A stretch of DNA of 64,000 bases from Bradyrhizobium forestalis (GTDB lineage: Bacteria > Pseudomonadota > Alphaproteobacteria > Rhizobiales > Xanthobacteraceae). Made by a program: the position numbers and the translations under genes. Location: contig NZ_PGVG01000011.1 in NCBI RefSeq assembly GCF_002795245.1, forward strand, positions 1 through 64,000, in the 5' to 3' direction. Shown piece after piece: positions 9,075 to 17,795 of this stretch. The notes under the pieces were generated by a model, which was not told the origin of the DNA, did not search any database, and worked only from the letters and a program-made list of their open reading frames with translations. Numbering within the stretch: the first letter of the stretch is position 1; every line of letters starts with the position of its first letter.

Positions 9075-9307
9075 GGCCCAGTTCGTAACACCAAAATACC
9101 AGTCAGCCGAGGGCATTTATCCGGCAAGGCCCATGCGATTTGCTCAAAGCGCACGCGCCGCAGGTTCCTGCTGCGACCGCGAAATGCGGACCGCCACACC
9201 GAAAGCCACCCGGTATTCCCGGCCCAATCGCTGTTGTGAGGCGTCGACAGTCCGCATTCCCTGCCGCTACAGTGGCGGCCAACAAAAACGACATCAGGGA
9301 GGTGGGC

Positions 9308-10282
9308 ATGGCAGCCCGAAGCTTCATGCTGGCGCTGGCCGCCGGCCTGCTCGCGGCATTCTCCGCAGCCTCCTCGTTCGCACAGGATTATCCCAACCGC
9401 GCGGTCCGGATCGTCGTGCCCTTCGGCGCCGGTGGACCGGCGGACGTTGCGGCCCGGCTGATCGGCAACGTGCTCCAGGAGAGCTTTGGCCAGTCCTTCG
9501 TGATCGAGAACCGCACCGGCGCCGGCGGCGTCATCGGCACCGTGGAAGCTGCGAAGTCGCCGGCCGACGGCTACACGCTGCTGATGATGTCCAACACCCA
9601 GACCGCGAATGAATCGCTGCTGACGCCGGACAAGCGCAAATACGAGCTGATGCGCGACCTCGCGCCGATTGCGCCAGTGAACTCTTCCGATCTCGTCATC
9701 GTGGTGAACCCGCAAGTTCCGGTGAAGACGCTGCCCGAGTTCATCGCACTTGCCAGATCACAGCCGGGCAAGCTGAACTACGCCTCCTCCGGCCAGGGCA
9801 CGCCCTACCACATGGCCGGCGAGTTGTTCAAAGCCATGGCCGGCGTCAACATCGTCCACGTGCCCTATCGCAACAGCGGCGAAGCTCGCAGCGGCGTGAT
9901 CGGCGGACAGGTGCAGATGATGATCGACGCGGTACCGGCGATGGCGCCGAACATCGCCGAAAACCAGGTTCGACCGCTCGCGACCACTGGCAAGCAGCGC
10001 TCCGCGGTGCTGCCGAACGTGCCGACCGCGATCGAAGCTGGCGTTCCCGGCTATGAGGCGACGATCTGGCTCGGCCTGATGGCGCCCGCAGGCACACCCA
10101 AGCCAGTCATCGACAAGCTCAATGCGGCCGTCAACGCAATGGTGAAGCGGCCCGATATCGTCAAGCTCTGGACGGAACAGGGGGCCGTACCCATGTCGAT
10201 GACACCGCAGGAATTCGAAAAATTCCTGCGCGGCGACATCGAGAAATGGGCCGACGTCGTCAAGAAGTTCGACAAGTCCTGA
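9308..10282 (+). CDS. Bug-family (TctC-like) periplasmic binding protein
   Basis: A 324-residue extracytoplasmic solute receptor of the Bug/TctC family. A signal peptide is clear (hydrophobic stretch and cleavage near 'SSFAQDYP'), followed by 'RIVVPFGAGGPADVAAR', 'GYTLLMMSN' and 'HVPYRNSGEA', all family hallmarks. Bug proteins bind carboxylates or other small organic molecules. The start at 9308 is supported by the RBS 'agggagg' just upstream and by the signal peptide; the frame continues upstream to 9140 without meaning. No TctA or TctB membrane subunit is nearby. The gene is 13 bp before the molybdenum hydroxylase small subunit, so it probably captures that enzyme's substrate (inference). 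Confidence 0.9.
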   Translation: MAARSFMLALAAGLLAAFSAASSFAQDYPNRAVRIVVPFGAGGPADVAARLIGNVLQESFGQSFVIENRTGAGGVIGTVEAAKSPADGYTLLMMSNTQTANESLLTPDKRKYELMRDLAPIAPVNSSDLVIVVNPQVPVKTLPEFIALARSQPGKLNYASSGQGTPYHMAGELFKAMAGVNIVHVPYRNSGEARSGVIGGQVQMMIDAVPAMAPNIAENQVRPLATTGKQRSAVLPNVPTAIEAGVPGYEATIWLGLMAPAGTPKPVIDKLNAAVNAMVKRPDIVKLWTEQGAVPMSMTPQEFEKFLRGDIEKWADVVKKFDKS

Positions 10283-10295
10283 GGCCGCACTGCTC

Positions 10296-10766
10296 ATGCC
10301 CTCCCTTCAATTCCGCCTCAACGGCGCAGCGATCGCCGTCGACGCTGATCCGGACCAGATGCTGCTCGATGTGCTGCGCGGCCGGCTCGGCATCACCGGT
10401 CCTCATTTCGGCTGTGGGGCCGGTGAGTGCGGCGCGTGTTACGTCATGGTCGATGGCCACGCGATGGCTTCATGCGACATGCCGATGTGGTCGGTCGCGG
10501 GCAAGGACGTCGTCACGCTGGAAGGCCTCGGGACAGTGGAACAGCCGCACCCGCTGCAACGCGCGTTCATCTCCGAACAGGCGATGCAATGCGGCTATTG
10601 CGTCTCGGGAATTTTGATCAGCGCGGCGGCGCTGCTGAAGCGCAATAAGTCGCCGACGGAGGCCGAGGTCAAAGCGGCGCTCGATCGCAATCTGTGCCGC
10701 TGCGGATCGCATAATCGCATGGTCCGCGCGGTGCTGCGCGCGGCCTCGGAGATGGCCGCGTCATGA
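10296..10766 (+). CDS. Molybdenum hydroxylase [2Fe-2S] subunit
   Basis: A 156-residue small subunit of the xanthine dehydrogenase family. The plant-ferredoxin-type cluster is bound by Cys40, Cys45, Cys48 and Cys60; the second cluster by Cys99, Cys102, Cys134 and Cys136 ('QCGYC' and 'CRCG'). Eight cysteines in this pattern are diagnostic. It carries electrons away from the molybdenum subunit encoded immediately downstream, which overlaps it by 4 bp (ATGA). No FAD subunit is encoded here, as in isoquinoline oxidoreductase and nicotinate dehydrogenase types, which pass electrons to a cytochrome. The substrate is unknown; N-heterocycles and aldehydes are the usual candidates. Confidence 0.92.
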   Translation: MPSLQFRLNGAAIAVDADPDQMLLDVLRGRLGITGPHFGCGAGECGACYVMVDGHAMASCDMPMWSVAGKDVVTLEGLGTVEQPHPLQRAFISEQAMQCGYCVSGILISAAALLKRNKSPTEAEVKAALDRNLCRCGSHNRMVRAVLRAASEMAAS

Positions 10767-12886
10767 CCTCCCCTGCCCCGAAGCTGCCGGTCAGCCTGGT
10801 GGCCAATCCAAGACTGTCGTCCTGGGTGAGGTTCACCGATGCAGGCCGTGTGGCGATCTCGCCCGGCAAGGTCGAGATCGGCCAGGGCATCGTCACCGCG
10901 CTGGCTCAGATCGCAGCGGACGAGCTCGACGTCGATATCGTCAGGATCGAGATGATCCGCGCCTCGACGGCGATGAGCCCGAACGAAGGCGTCACCTCGG
11001 GCAGCCTGTCGATCCAGCAATCCGGCCGCGCGTTGCGCCACGCCTGTGCCGAGGTGCGCCAGCGTTTCCTCGCTGCTGCATCGGAGCGCCTCGGCGTCGA
11101 TGCAGCGCTGCTCGATGTCGATGACGGCACGATCTCGGGTCCCGGCAATGTCAGGACCAGCTATTGGGAGCTGGCTGGCGAGGTCTCGCTGGACCACGAT
11201 GCCATTGCCGGGGCGACAGCGAAGAGCGCTGCGAAGCGCGCCCTCGCCGGACATTCGGTCCAGCGGGTCGACATTCCCGACAAGGTGTTCGCGCGGCCGC
11301 GCTTCATCCATGATTGCGCATTGCCCGGCCTACTGCATGGACGCGTGCTGCGGCCGGAGGTCTCGGGCGCCAAATTGATGGCGCTCGATCAGGAGGCTGC
11401 GCGCAGCGTTCCCGGCCTCGTCGCAATCGTCCGCGACGGCGGCTTCGCCGGCGTCGTTGCCGACGGCGAGGCCGCGGCGGAAGCCGCGCTGAAGGTCTTG
11501 CGCAAGGGCGCGATATGGTCGGCCGGCGAAGCGTTGCCCGATGAAGATGATCTGGCAGGCTTCCTAAGGAGCCAGCCAGTCGAGACCACCGTCATCGACA
11601 CTCGAACGGCGGCGACACAGAACGCCGTCCAAACCCTGCGCCGGCAATACACCCGCCCTTATATCGCCCACGGCTCGATCGCGCCGTCCTGCGCCATGGC
11701 GCGATGGGACGGTGATCATGTCCACGTCTGGACGCACAGCCAGGGCGTCTATCTGCTGCGCGCCGATCTCGCGATCGTGCTCAAGCTGCCAGCCGAGAAC
11801 ATCGTCGTCGAGCACATGGAGGGCGCCGGCTGCTACGGGCACAACGCGGCCGATGACGTCGCCCTCGATGCGGTGCTGCTTGCGAAGGCTACCAGCGGCC
11901 GTCGGGTGCGGGTGCAATGGTCGCGCCACGACGAGATGTCCCATGCGCCGTTCGGCGCGGCGATGGCCATCGAGATCGAGGCTGATCTCGATGCGGACAA
12001 CGAGATTGTCGGCTGGCGCCATACGATCTGGAGCAACGGCCACGCGGCACGGCCCGGCCGAGCGGCGCAGCCCGCGCTGCTTGCGGCGAGCGAGATTGCA
12101 AATCCCTACCCCCGCATGATCTCGACCAATCCACCGGCTGCGAATGGCGGCGGCGGCGATCGCAACTCCGTGCCGCTCTATGATTTTCCAGCCTGGACGA
12201 TCACGAGCCACCGGCTGCTGACCATGCCGGTGCGCACCTCGGCGCTGCGGACACTGGGCGGGCAAGGCAATGTGTTCGCGATCGAGTCCTTGCTCGATGA
12301 GATCGCTGCGTTGCGCGGCGAGGACCCCATCGCATTCCGCCTGCGCCATTTGCGTGACGAGCGGGCGCGCGATGTCATCAGCGCCGCCGCGCAACGTGCG
12401 CAATGGAAGCCGCAAAAGCAGGCCGGCATCGGCTACGGCGTCGGCTTTGCCCGCTACAAGAACACGGGCGCCTATTGCGCTGCCATCGCCGAGATCGAGG
12501 GCGCTGACGACATCCGCGTCAAGCGGCTGACGCTGGCGGTCGATGTCGGCGAAGCCATCAATCCGGACGGCGTCATCAACCAGATCGAGGGCGGTGCGAT
12601 CCAGGCAACGAGCTGGGTGTTGAAGGAGCGCGTCCGGTTCGACCGCACCCGCATCACCTCGACCTCGTGGACCGACTATCCGATCCTGAGATTCAGCGAG
12701 GTGCCGGCGGTGGATGTCGAGATCATCCAGCGGCCGGAGATCGAACCGGTCGGCGCCGGTGAGGCCGCGCACGGCCCGGTGACGGCAGCGATCGCCAATG
12801 CGGTCTACGATTGTCTCGGCGTGCGCGTGCGCGACCTGCCGATCACGCGCGACCGGATCATTGCAGCCGCGGAGCTTCCCTCGTGA
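10763..12886 (+). CDS. Molybdenum hydroxylase large subunit (IorB/NicB-like)
   Basis: A 707-residue molybdopterin-binding subunit of the xanthine dehydrogenase family. The N-terminal half begins with 'GKVEIGQGIVTALAQIAADEL'-type sequence seen in the isoquinoline oxidoreductase beta-subunit order. 'RTLGGQGNVFAIESLLDEI' (about 492-510) and the C-terminal 'GAGEAAHGPVTAAIANA' with the expected active-site glutamate are present. There is no C-terminal cytochrome c domain, unlike NicB. No Tat signal is visible, so the enzyme is probably cytoplasmic. It overlaps the Fe-S subunit upstream and the ModA-like gene downstream by 4 bp each, so all three are likely made together. The hydroxylated substrate cannot be inferred from sequence alone. 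Confidence 0.9.
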   Translation: MTSPAPKLPVSLVANPRLSSWVRFTDAGRVAISPGKVEIGQGIVTALAQIAADELDVDIVRIEMIRASTAMSPNEGVTSGSLSIQQSGRALRHACAEVRQRFLAAASERLGVDAALLDVDDGTISGPGNVRTSYWELAGEVSLDHDAIAGATAKSAAKRALAGHSVQRVDIPDKVFARPRFIHDCALPGLLHGRVLRPEVSGAKLMALDQEAARSVPGLVAIVRDGGFAGVVADGEAAAEAALKVLRKGAIWSAGEALPDEDDLAGFLRSQPVETTVIDTRTAATQNAVQTLRRQYTRPYIAHGSIAPSCAMARWDGDHVHVWTHSQGVYLLRADLAIVLKLPAENIVVEHMEGAGCYGHNAADDVALDAVLLAKATSGRRVRVQWSRHDEMSHAPFGAAMAIEIEADLDADNEIVGWRHTIWSNGHAARPGRAAQPALLAASEIANPYPRMISTNPPAANGGGGDRNSVPLYDFPAWTITSHRLLTMPVRTSALRTLGGQGNVFAIESLLDEIAALRGEDPIAFRLRHLRDERARDVISAAAQRAQWKPQKQAGIGYGVGFARYKNTGAYCAAIAEIEGADDIRVKRLTLAVDVGEAINPDGVINQIEGGAIQATSWVLKERVRFDRTRITSTSWTDYPILRFSEVPAVDVEIIQRPEIEPVGAGEAAHGPVTAAIANAVYDCLGVRVRDLPITRDRIIAAAELPS

Positions 12887-13581
12887 CGACATTGACCATC
12901 TTGAGCGGCGGCGCAGCGCAAGGCCTGGTGCGCGGCCTCACCGAGGACTTCAAGGCGCAGACCGGCTTCGGCATCGACGGCGAATTCGGCGCCGTCGGCA
13001 TCATGGCCGACAGGCTGCGCGCGGGAGCGCCGGCGGATCTCGTGATCCTGACCCAGGCGCTTCTTGCCAAGCTCGCGGAGGAGAAGCTCGTCCTCCCTTC
13101 CTCGATCGCCGATGTCGGCCGGGTCGAGACCGCGCTGGCGGTCCGTAGCCGCGATCCCAAGGTGACGGTGAAGACCGAAGCCGATCTGCGTGAGGTCCTG
13201 CGCAGCGCCGACGCGATCTACGTCCCCGACACCAAGGCTTCGACGGCGGGACAGCACGTCGCAAGAGTGCTGGACCAGCTCGGCATTGCCTATGAAGTCG
13301 CCTCACGCCTCAAGATTTTTCCGAACGGGGCAACCGCGATGCGGGAGCTCGCGGCGTCCACCGCGCAAGGACCGATCGGCTGCACGCAGGCGACCGAGAT
13401 CATCGCGACCGACGGCATCGCGCTATCGGGGGCGCTCCCACCGGGATGCGAGCTCGTGACGATGTACACGGCCGGCGTGACCGCGCGGGCCGCGCATCCA
13501 AAGGAGGCTGCAGCGCTGATCGCGCTGCTGACCGGCGCAGACCAGAAGGATCTGCGCCAGCGCGCGGGCTTTACCGGCTAA
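12883..13581 (+). CDS. ModA-like substrate-binding protein lacking a signal peptide
   Basis: A 232-residue ModA/extracellular-binding-protein fold: 'LTILSGGAAQGLVRGLTEDF' at the very N-terminus, 'GAPADLVILT' and 'GPIGCTQATEI' match molybdate/anion-binding protein landmarks. The GTG start at 12883 overlaps the stop of the large subunit (GTGA) and leaves only about two residues before the first beta strand, so there is no export signal. A longer reading from 12811 would translate the end of the upstream gene and also lacks a signal. No ModB or ModC gene is nearby. Coupling to a molybdenum hydroxylase suggests a cytoplasmic molybdate or cofactor-related role, but this is inference. Confidence 0.8.
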   Translation: MTTLTILSGGAAQGLVRGLTEDFKAQTGFGIDGEFGAVGIMADRLRAGAPADLVILTQALLAKLAEEKLVLPSSIADVGRVETALAVRSRDPKVTVKTEADLREVLRSADAIYVPDTKASTAGQHVARVLDQLGIAYEVASRLKIFPNGATAMRELAASTAQGPIGCTQATEIIATDGIALSGALPPGCELVTMYTAGVTARAAHPKEAAALIALLTGADQKDLRQRAGFTG

Positions 13582-13589
13582 AACGGCAT

Positions 13590-13790
13590 GAGATGAGGCT
13601 CGATAGCTGCGATTGCGAAGGTGGGCTCCCTCTCCCGCTTGCGGGAGAGGGTTGGGGAGAGGGTATCTCCTCAACGGGACACTTCCTTCGTGGAAAGAGC
13701 CCTCACCCGGCGCTTCGCGCCGACCTCTCCCGCAAGCGGGAGAGGTGAACGAGCCCGCGCCAATCGATTCAACCGAAAGCCATTCCGCTC
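13590..13790. repeat. Intergenic palindromic repeat, copy A
   Basis: The element contains the hairpin 'cctctcccgcttgcgggaga' near 13629-13650 and its counterpart 'cctctcccgcaagcgggaga' near 13724-13745, separated by about 75 bp. It ends in a shared tail 'caatcgattc'. It is similar along its length to 18576-18778. It fills the space between convergent genes ending at 13581 and 13803, where it may act as a bidirectional terminator. Confidence 0.85.
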
Positions 13791-13802
13791 CAGACGCCCG
13801 CC

Positions 13803-14609
13803 CTATTTGTGCAGCTGGGTGAGGCCGGTAGGCGGGCCGTCGACGGCGGTCCAGCCGCCGTCGACGAACAGCGTGCTGCCGCTGACATAGCTCGCGGCAT
13901 CCGAGGCGAGATAGGCGACGGCAGTGGCGACTTCGTCGGCGCTGCTCCAGCGGTTGAACACGGTGTGGCCGGCGTAGAGATTGTAGATGTCGGGTCGCTG
14001 CTTGAACGGGCCGGTCAGCGCGGTCTCGGCGATGCTCGGCGCGATCGCGTTGACGCGCACGCCGGCATGGCCGACCTCGGAGGCAAAGCCCTTCACCAGG
14101 AGACCGATCGCCGCCTTGGTCGAGCCGTAGACGCCAAGGCCCGGCTCGATGGTCACCGCGCGCACCGAGGAGCAGGCGATGATGCTGCCACCCTTCTGCG
14201 CGACCATGATGCGGCCGAAGGCCTGGAAGAACCAGACCGTGCCCTTGACGTTGAGGTTGAGGACGCGGTCGAGATCCTCCTCGGTGTAGTCGAGGATGGT
14301 CTTGCGGATGTTGAGCCCCGGCGTCGTCACGGCGATGTCGAGCCGCGGGAATTTCTGCATCACGGTCTTGGCCAGCGCGTTGACGTCGGCCGCGCTTGCG
14401 GCGTCGCAAGCCGCTGCCTCCGCCCAGCCGCCCTTGTCGCGAATGCCGGCGGCGGTCGCGTCCGCCGCATCAAACGCGCGATCGGCGCAGACGACGCGGG
14501 CGCCGAGATCCGCAAGCGCCTCGGCCGACGACTTGCCGATGCCGGATGCGGCGCCGAGAACGACTGCGGTCTTGCCGGTGAGATCGAAGAGCTTGCGATA
14601 GTCCGTCAC
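13803..14609 (-). CDS. SDR family oxidoreductase (FabG-like)
   Basis: A 268-residue short-chain dehydrogenase. The NAD(P)-binding 'VVLGAASGIGKSSAEALA' lies at about 16-33, the catalytic Ser is in 'IIACSSVRAV', and Tyr-x3-Lys is in 'GVYGSTKAAIG'. The C-terminal 'GSTLFVDGGWTAVDG' is typical. It would oxidise or reduce a hydroxyl/keto group on a small molecule. It is 22 bp downstream of the TRAP permease gene in the same direction, so it is probably the last gene of the TRAP operon and acts on the imported acid or alcohol (inference). The substrate is unknown. Confidence 0.9.
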   Translation of the reverse strand: MTDYRKLFDLTGKTAVVLGAASGIGKSSAEALADLGARVVCADRAFDAADATAAGIRDKGGWAEAAACDAASAADVNALAKTVMQKFPRLDIAVTTPGLNIRKTILDYTEEDLDRVLNLNVKGTVWFFQAFGRIMVAQKGGSIIACSSVRAVTIEPGLGVYGSTKAAIGLLVKGFASEVGHAGVRVNAIAPSIAETALTGPFKQRPDIYNLYAGHTVFNRWSSADEVATAVAYLASDAASYVSGSTLFVDGGWTAVDGPPTGLTQLHK

Positions 14610-14631
14610 TGATAGTGTCTCCCTGATGCTG

Positions 14632-15924
14632 CTAGCCCTTGTAGCCCATCAGCAGGCGAGGCAGCCACAGCGAGAATGCAGGGACGTAGGTCACGAACAT
14701 CAGTGCTGCGATCAAGGCGGCATAGAACGGCAGGATGGTGCGCATCACCGCGCCGACCGAGATGCCGCCGATGGCGCAACCCACGAATTGCGTCGTTCCG
14801 ACCGGCGGCGTGTTGAGCCCGAGGGCGCAGTTGATCAGCATCAGCATGCCGAACTGCACCGGGTCCATGCCTGCCTTCATCGCGATCGGCAGGAAGATCG
14901 GGGTGCAGATCAGGATGGTCGCCGCCATGTCCATGAAGGTGCCGAGCACGAACAGGATGATGTTGATGAGCAGAAAGATCATCCAGGGCTGCGTCGACAC
15001 CTTGCTCATCATCGCGCCGGCGAGATCCGCCACCTCGTACAGTCCCATCAGGTACTGGAACATGGTGGAGACGCCGATCAGCAGCAGCACCACGCCCGTC
15101 GTCTTCACCGCCTTGGCAGCGGCCCGCAGGAAGTTGCCCCAGGTCATGGTGCGGTAGATGAAGAAGGTCAGCAGGATCGTGTAGGTGACCGCGACGGCCG
15201 CAGATTCAGTTGCGGTGAAGACTCCGGACAGGATGCCGGCCAGGATGATGCCGACGATCAGAAGGCCCGGCAGCGCGGCCGCCAGCGAGCGGAACACCTC
15301 GGCCCAGCCCGGGAACTTGCCGGCCGGATAGCCGCGCTTCACCGCGACCGCGTAGGCGGCGACCAGCATGCACACCATCAGCACCAGCGCCGGCAGGAGG
15401 CCGGCGGCGATCAGCGCGCCGATCGAGACCTTGCCGCCGGCGGCCAGCGCATAGATGATCATGTTATGGCTGGTCGGCATCAAGGCGCCGACCAGCGAGG
15501 CATGGGTGGTGACGTTGACGGCGTAGTCGGTGTCGAATCCCTCTTTCTTCATCATCGGGATCATCACCGCGCCCATCGCCGACACGTCGGCCACCGGGGA
15601 TCCGGAGACGCCGCCGAACAGCGTGCAGGCGACCACGTTCGACATGCCGAGCCCGCCGCGGATGTGTCCGACGAGGTTCTTGGCGAGTTGCACGATCTTG
15701 TCGGCGACGCCGCCGTGCAGCATCAGCTCACCGCTGAAGACGAAGAACGGAATGGCGAGGAAGGAGAAGATGTTCATCCCCGACATCATCTGCTGGAAGA
15801 TGACGGCGACCGGCAGGCCTTCGTAGAGGATGGTGCAGATCGCCGACAGGCCGATCGCGAAGGCGACCGGGACGCCGAGGATCAGAAAGCCGAAGAAGGT
15901 GGCGCCGAGGATGATCAGTTCCAT
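14632..15924 (-). CDS. TRAP transporter large permease (DctM type)
   Basis: A 430-residue integral membrane protein of about 12 hydrophobic segments. The family signatures 'GVPVAFAIGLSA' near the N-terminus, 'GGVSGSPVADVSAMGAVMIP', and 'NCALGLNTPPVGT' near the C-terminus are present. With the small permease and DctP-type receptor it forms a sodium-driven TRAP importer for organic acids. It overlaps the small-permease gene by 10 bp, so the two are translationally coupled. Confidence 0.94.
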   Translation of the reverse strand: MELIILGATFFGFLILGVPVAFAIGLSAICTILYEGLPVAVIFQQMMSGMNIFSFLAIPFFVFSGELMLHGGVADKIVQLAKNLVGHIRGGLGMSNVVACTLFGGVSGSPVADVSAMGAVMIPMMKKEGFDTDYAVNVTTHASLVGALMPTSHNMIIYALAAGGKVSIGALIAAGLLPALVLMVCMLVAAYAVAVKRGYPAGKFPGWAEVFRSLAAALPGLLIVGIILAGILSGVFTATESAAVAVTYTILLTFFIYRTMTWGNFLRAAAKAVKTTGVVLLLIGVSTMFQYLMGLYEVADLAGAMMSKVSTQPWMIFLLINIILFVLGTFMDMAATILICTPIFLPIAMKAGMDPVQFGMLMLINCALGLNTPPVGTTQFVGCAIGGISVGAVMRTILPFYAALIAALMFVTYVPAFSLWLPRLLMGYKG

Positions 15925-16466
15925 GAGGGGACGACCTCTTCGCCGCGCAGGAGAGCAATGATGTGCTCGATGGAGAATGAGACGATCAGGATGCCGGAGG
16001 CGATCAGCGGAACGTAGCGGATGACCTCGGGCAGGCCGAGGTTGGGGATTTTCACAGTGCCGACCGACGCGCCGAGGATCCAGCCGTTATAGGCCATCGC
16101 AATGCCGAACACGGCCACCAGAACGTGGATCAGGAGCTCGATCTTCTCCCGCACGTGATCGGGAAGCATGACCAGCAGACTGTCCATGCCGATGTGTCCG
16201 GCATCGCGCACGCCGACGGCGGCGCCGATCAGCGTGACATAGAGGATGAGGACCAGCGCCAGGTTCTCCGTCCAGGTCGGGCTGGAGTTGAGCACGTAAC
16301 GTCCGAACACCTGGTAGAAAACGATGGCGACGATGACGAGCAGGCCGGTCACCGACAGATACATGCCAAGGCGAGCGACGGGGGCATTGATCCGCGACAG
16401 CAAGCCGGTGGACGGGCGTGTCGCTACGGCCCCCTGCTCGTGGCTTGCGACGTGTGGGTCTGTCAT
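15915..16466 (-). CDS. TRAP transporter small permease (DctQ type)
   Basis: A 183-residue DctQ-type subunit with four hydrophobic segments. The conserved 'TWTENLALVLILYVTLIGAA' region and 'RDAGHIGMDSLL' are typical of the family. It bridges the periplasmic receptor and the DctM channel. The N-terminal 30 residues are polar and variable. It overlaps the large permease gene and follows the receptor gene by 65 bp in one operon. Confidence 0.92.
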   Translation of the reverse strand: MTDPHVASHEQGAVATRPSTGLLSRINAPVARLGMYLSVTGLLVIVAIVFYQVFGRYVLNSSPTWTENLALVLILYVTLIGAAVGVRDAGHIGMDSLLVMLPDHVREKIELLIHVLVAVFGIAMAYNGWILGASVGTVKIPNLGLPEVIRYVPLIASGILIVSFSIEHIIALLRGEEVVPSWN

Positions 16467-16531
16467 CCCGCGCCTCCCTACGGGGTCCGATGCCGTCTCG
16501 CGGCGGCGCCGGACCCGGTCCCCGACGTGTC

Positions 16532-17503
16532 TTACTTCGTGTCCTGGATGCGCTTGACGAGGCTCTGCAGCTTCTCGTCGCCGGCGAACTTCTGATAGAC
16601 CGGCTTCATCGCGTCGACGAATTCAGCCTTGTTGGCTATCGTGACGACCTGAACGCCGGCGGCCTCGACGGTCTTGCGGGCGGCCTGCTCACGCTCGTCC
16701 CAGAGCTTGCGCATGACGGGCACCGATTCCTTGGCCGCCTTGCGGATCATGGCCTGTTCGTCCTTGCTCAGGTTGTCCCAGACCTTCTTCGACATCACGA
16801 GAACTTCGGGAGCGAGAGAGTGCTCGGTGATGTTGTAAAACTTGGCGGCCTCGAAGTGACGCGAGGATTCGTAGGACGGCCAGTTGTTCTCGGCAGCGTC
16901 CACGAGGCCGGTCTTGAGCGCGGTATAGACCTCGCCATACGGCATCGGTGTCGGGTTGGCCCCTAAGCTCTGGATCATGCCGACCCACAGGTCGGACTGC
17001 TGGACGCGGATCTTCAGGCCTTTGAGGTCGGCGAGCGACTTGACCGGTGCCTTGACGGTGTAGATCGAGCGCGCGCCGCTGTCGTAATAGGCCAGGCCGA
17101 CCAGGCCTGCGGGCTCCATGGCTGCCAGGATCTCATCACCGATCGGCCCGTCGAGGACGGTGCGCATGTGCTGCGTATCCCGGAAGACGAAGGGCAGGCA
17201 CAACGCGATGGTCTCAGGCACGAAATTGTTCAGCGGCGATGCGTTGATCCGCATCATGTCGAGCGCGCCGATCTTGAGCTGCTCGATCGTGTCCTTTTCC
17301 GAGCCCAGGGCGCCGTTCGGAAACACTTTTACGCCGAGCTTGCCGCCGCTCGCCGCAGCGAGCTGCTTGCCCATGAACTTGACCGCCTCGACGGTCGGAT
17401 AGTCGGCGGGGTGAACGTCGGCTGAGCGGAAATCGCGTGCGGTCGCCAGGGGCGCTGAGACCGCCAGTGCAACGGCTGCGATGATACCGGTGAGCATCTT
17501 CAT
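16532..17503 (-). CDS. TRAP transporter solute receptor (DctP type)
   Basis: A 323-residue periplasmic receptor with a signal peptide (hydrophobic core about 5-18, cleavage near 'PLATARDF'). DctP-type landmarks include 'FPNGALGSEKDTIEQLKIGALDM', split around residue 70, 'PMPYGEVYTALKTGLVDAAENN' and the conserved Arg in 'GLKIRVQQSD', which in this family salt-bridges a substrate carboxylate. An organic acid is therefore the likely ligand. It is the first gene of the TRAP-SDR operon and is divergent from the cyclase-family hydrolase. Confidence 0.93.
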   Translation of the reverse strand: MKMLTGIIAAVALAVSAPLATARDFRSADVHPADYPTVEAVKFMGKQLAAASGGKLGVKVFPNGALGSEKDTIEQLKIGALDMMRINASPLNNFVPETIALCLPFVFRDTQHMRTVLDGPIGDEILAAMEPAGLVGLAYYDSGARSIYTVKAPVKSLADLKGLKIRVQQSDLWVGMIQSLGANPTPMPYGEVYTALKTGLVDAAENNWPSYESSRHFEAAKFYNITEHSLAPEVLVMSKKVWDNLSKDEQAMIRKAAKESVPVMRKLWDEREQAARKTVEAAGVQVVTIANKAEFVDAMKPVYQKFAGDEKLQSLVKRIQDTK

Positions 17504-17652
17504 CTGGGCTTTCCTCCTGGTCGATTGGATTGATTATATCGTTGTCGGGCGGCTGCAGGCCGCCTTGGGTCGCTCCACTTCAGGTGCGAAGTCAAGCGCC
17601 AATGTCGTCCCTAGGGCGGGCGGCATTCTCTGTCCAAGCCAAATCCGGCATT

Positions 17653-17677
17653 GATCGATGCAAGAGTTGCATCGATC
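17653..17677. promoter_or_regulatory. Perfect 11-bp inverted repeat (possible operator)
   Basis: Arms GATCGATGCAA and TTGCATCGATC are separated by 3 bp in the 292-bp gap between the divergent TRAP operon and the cyclase gene. A dimeric regulator site is the simplest reading. No regulator gene is adjacent. The rest of this gap shows no gene. Confidence 0.55.
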
Positions 17678-17795
17678 GATGTGGCGCCGTTCATGGAGAG
17701 GGCGGGCCGGGCTGACGTCGCCGGCACGTGACTTGACGCTTCCGATGGCAGCCCCTCAAGATGCCGGAAACTCCGGACTGCTCGAGGGAATGCCC

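Noticed and set aside
9183..9258. Inverted repeat AATGCGGAC ... GTCCGCATT with a 58-nt spacer between divergent molybdenum-enzyme genes
   Set aside because: Arms are short and the spacing is long for an operator; probably chance.
14626..16017. A 463-codon plus-strand frame antisense to the TRAP permease genes
   Set aside because: His/Asp/Gln-rich low-complexity translation of the complementary strand of transmembrane genes.
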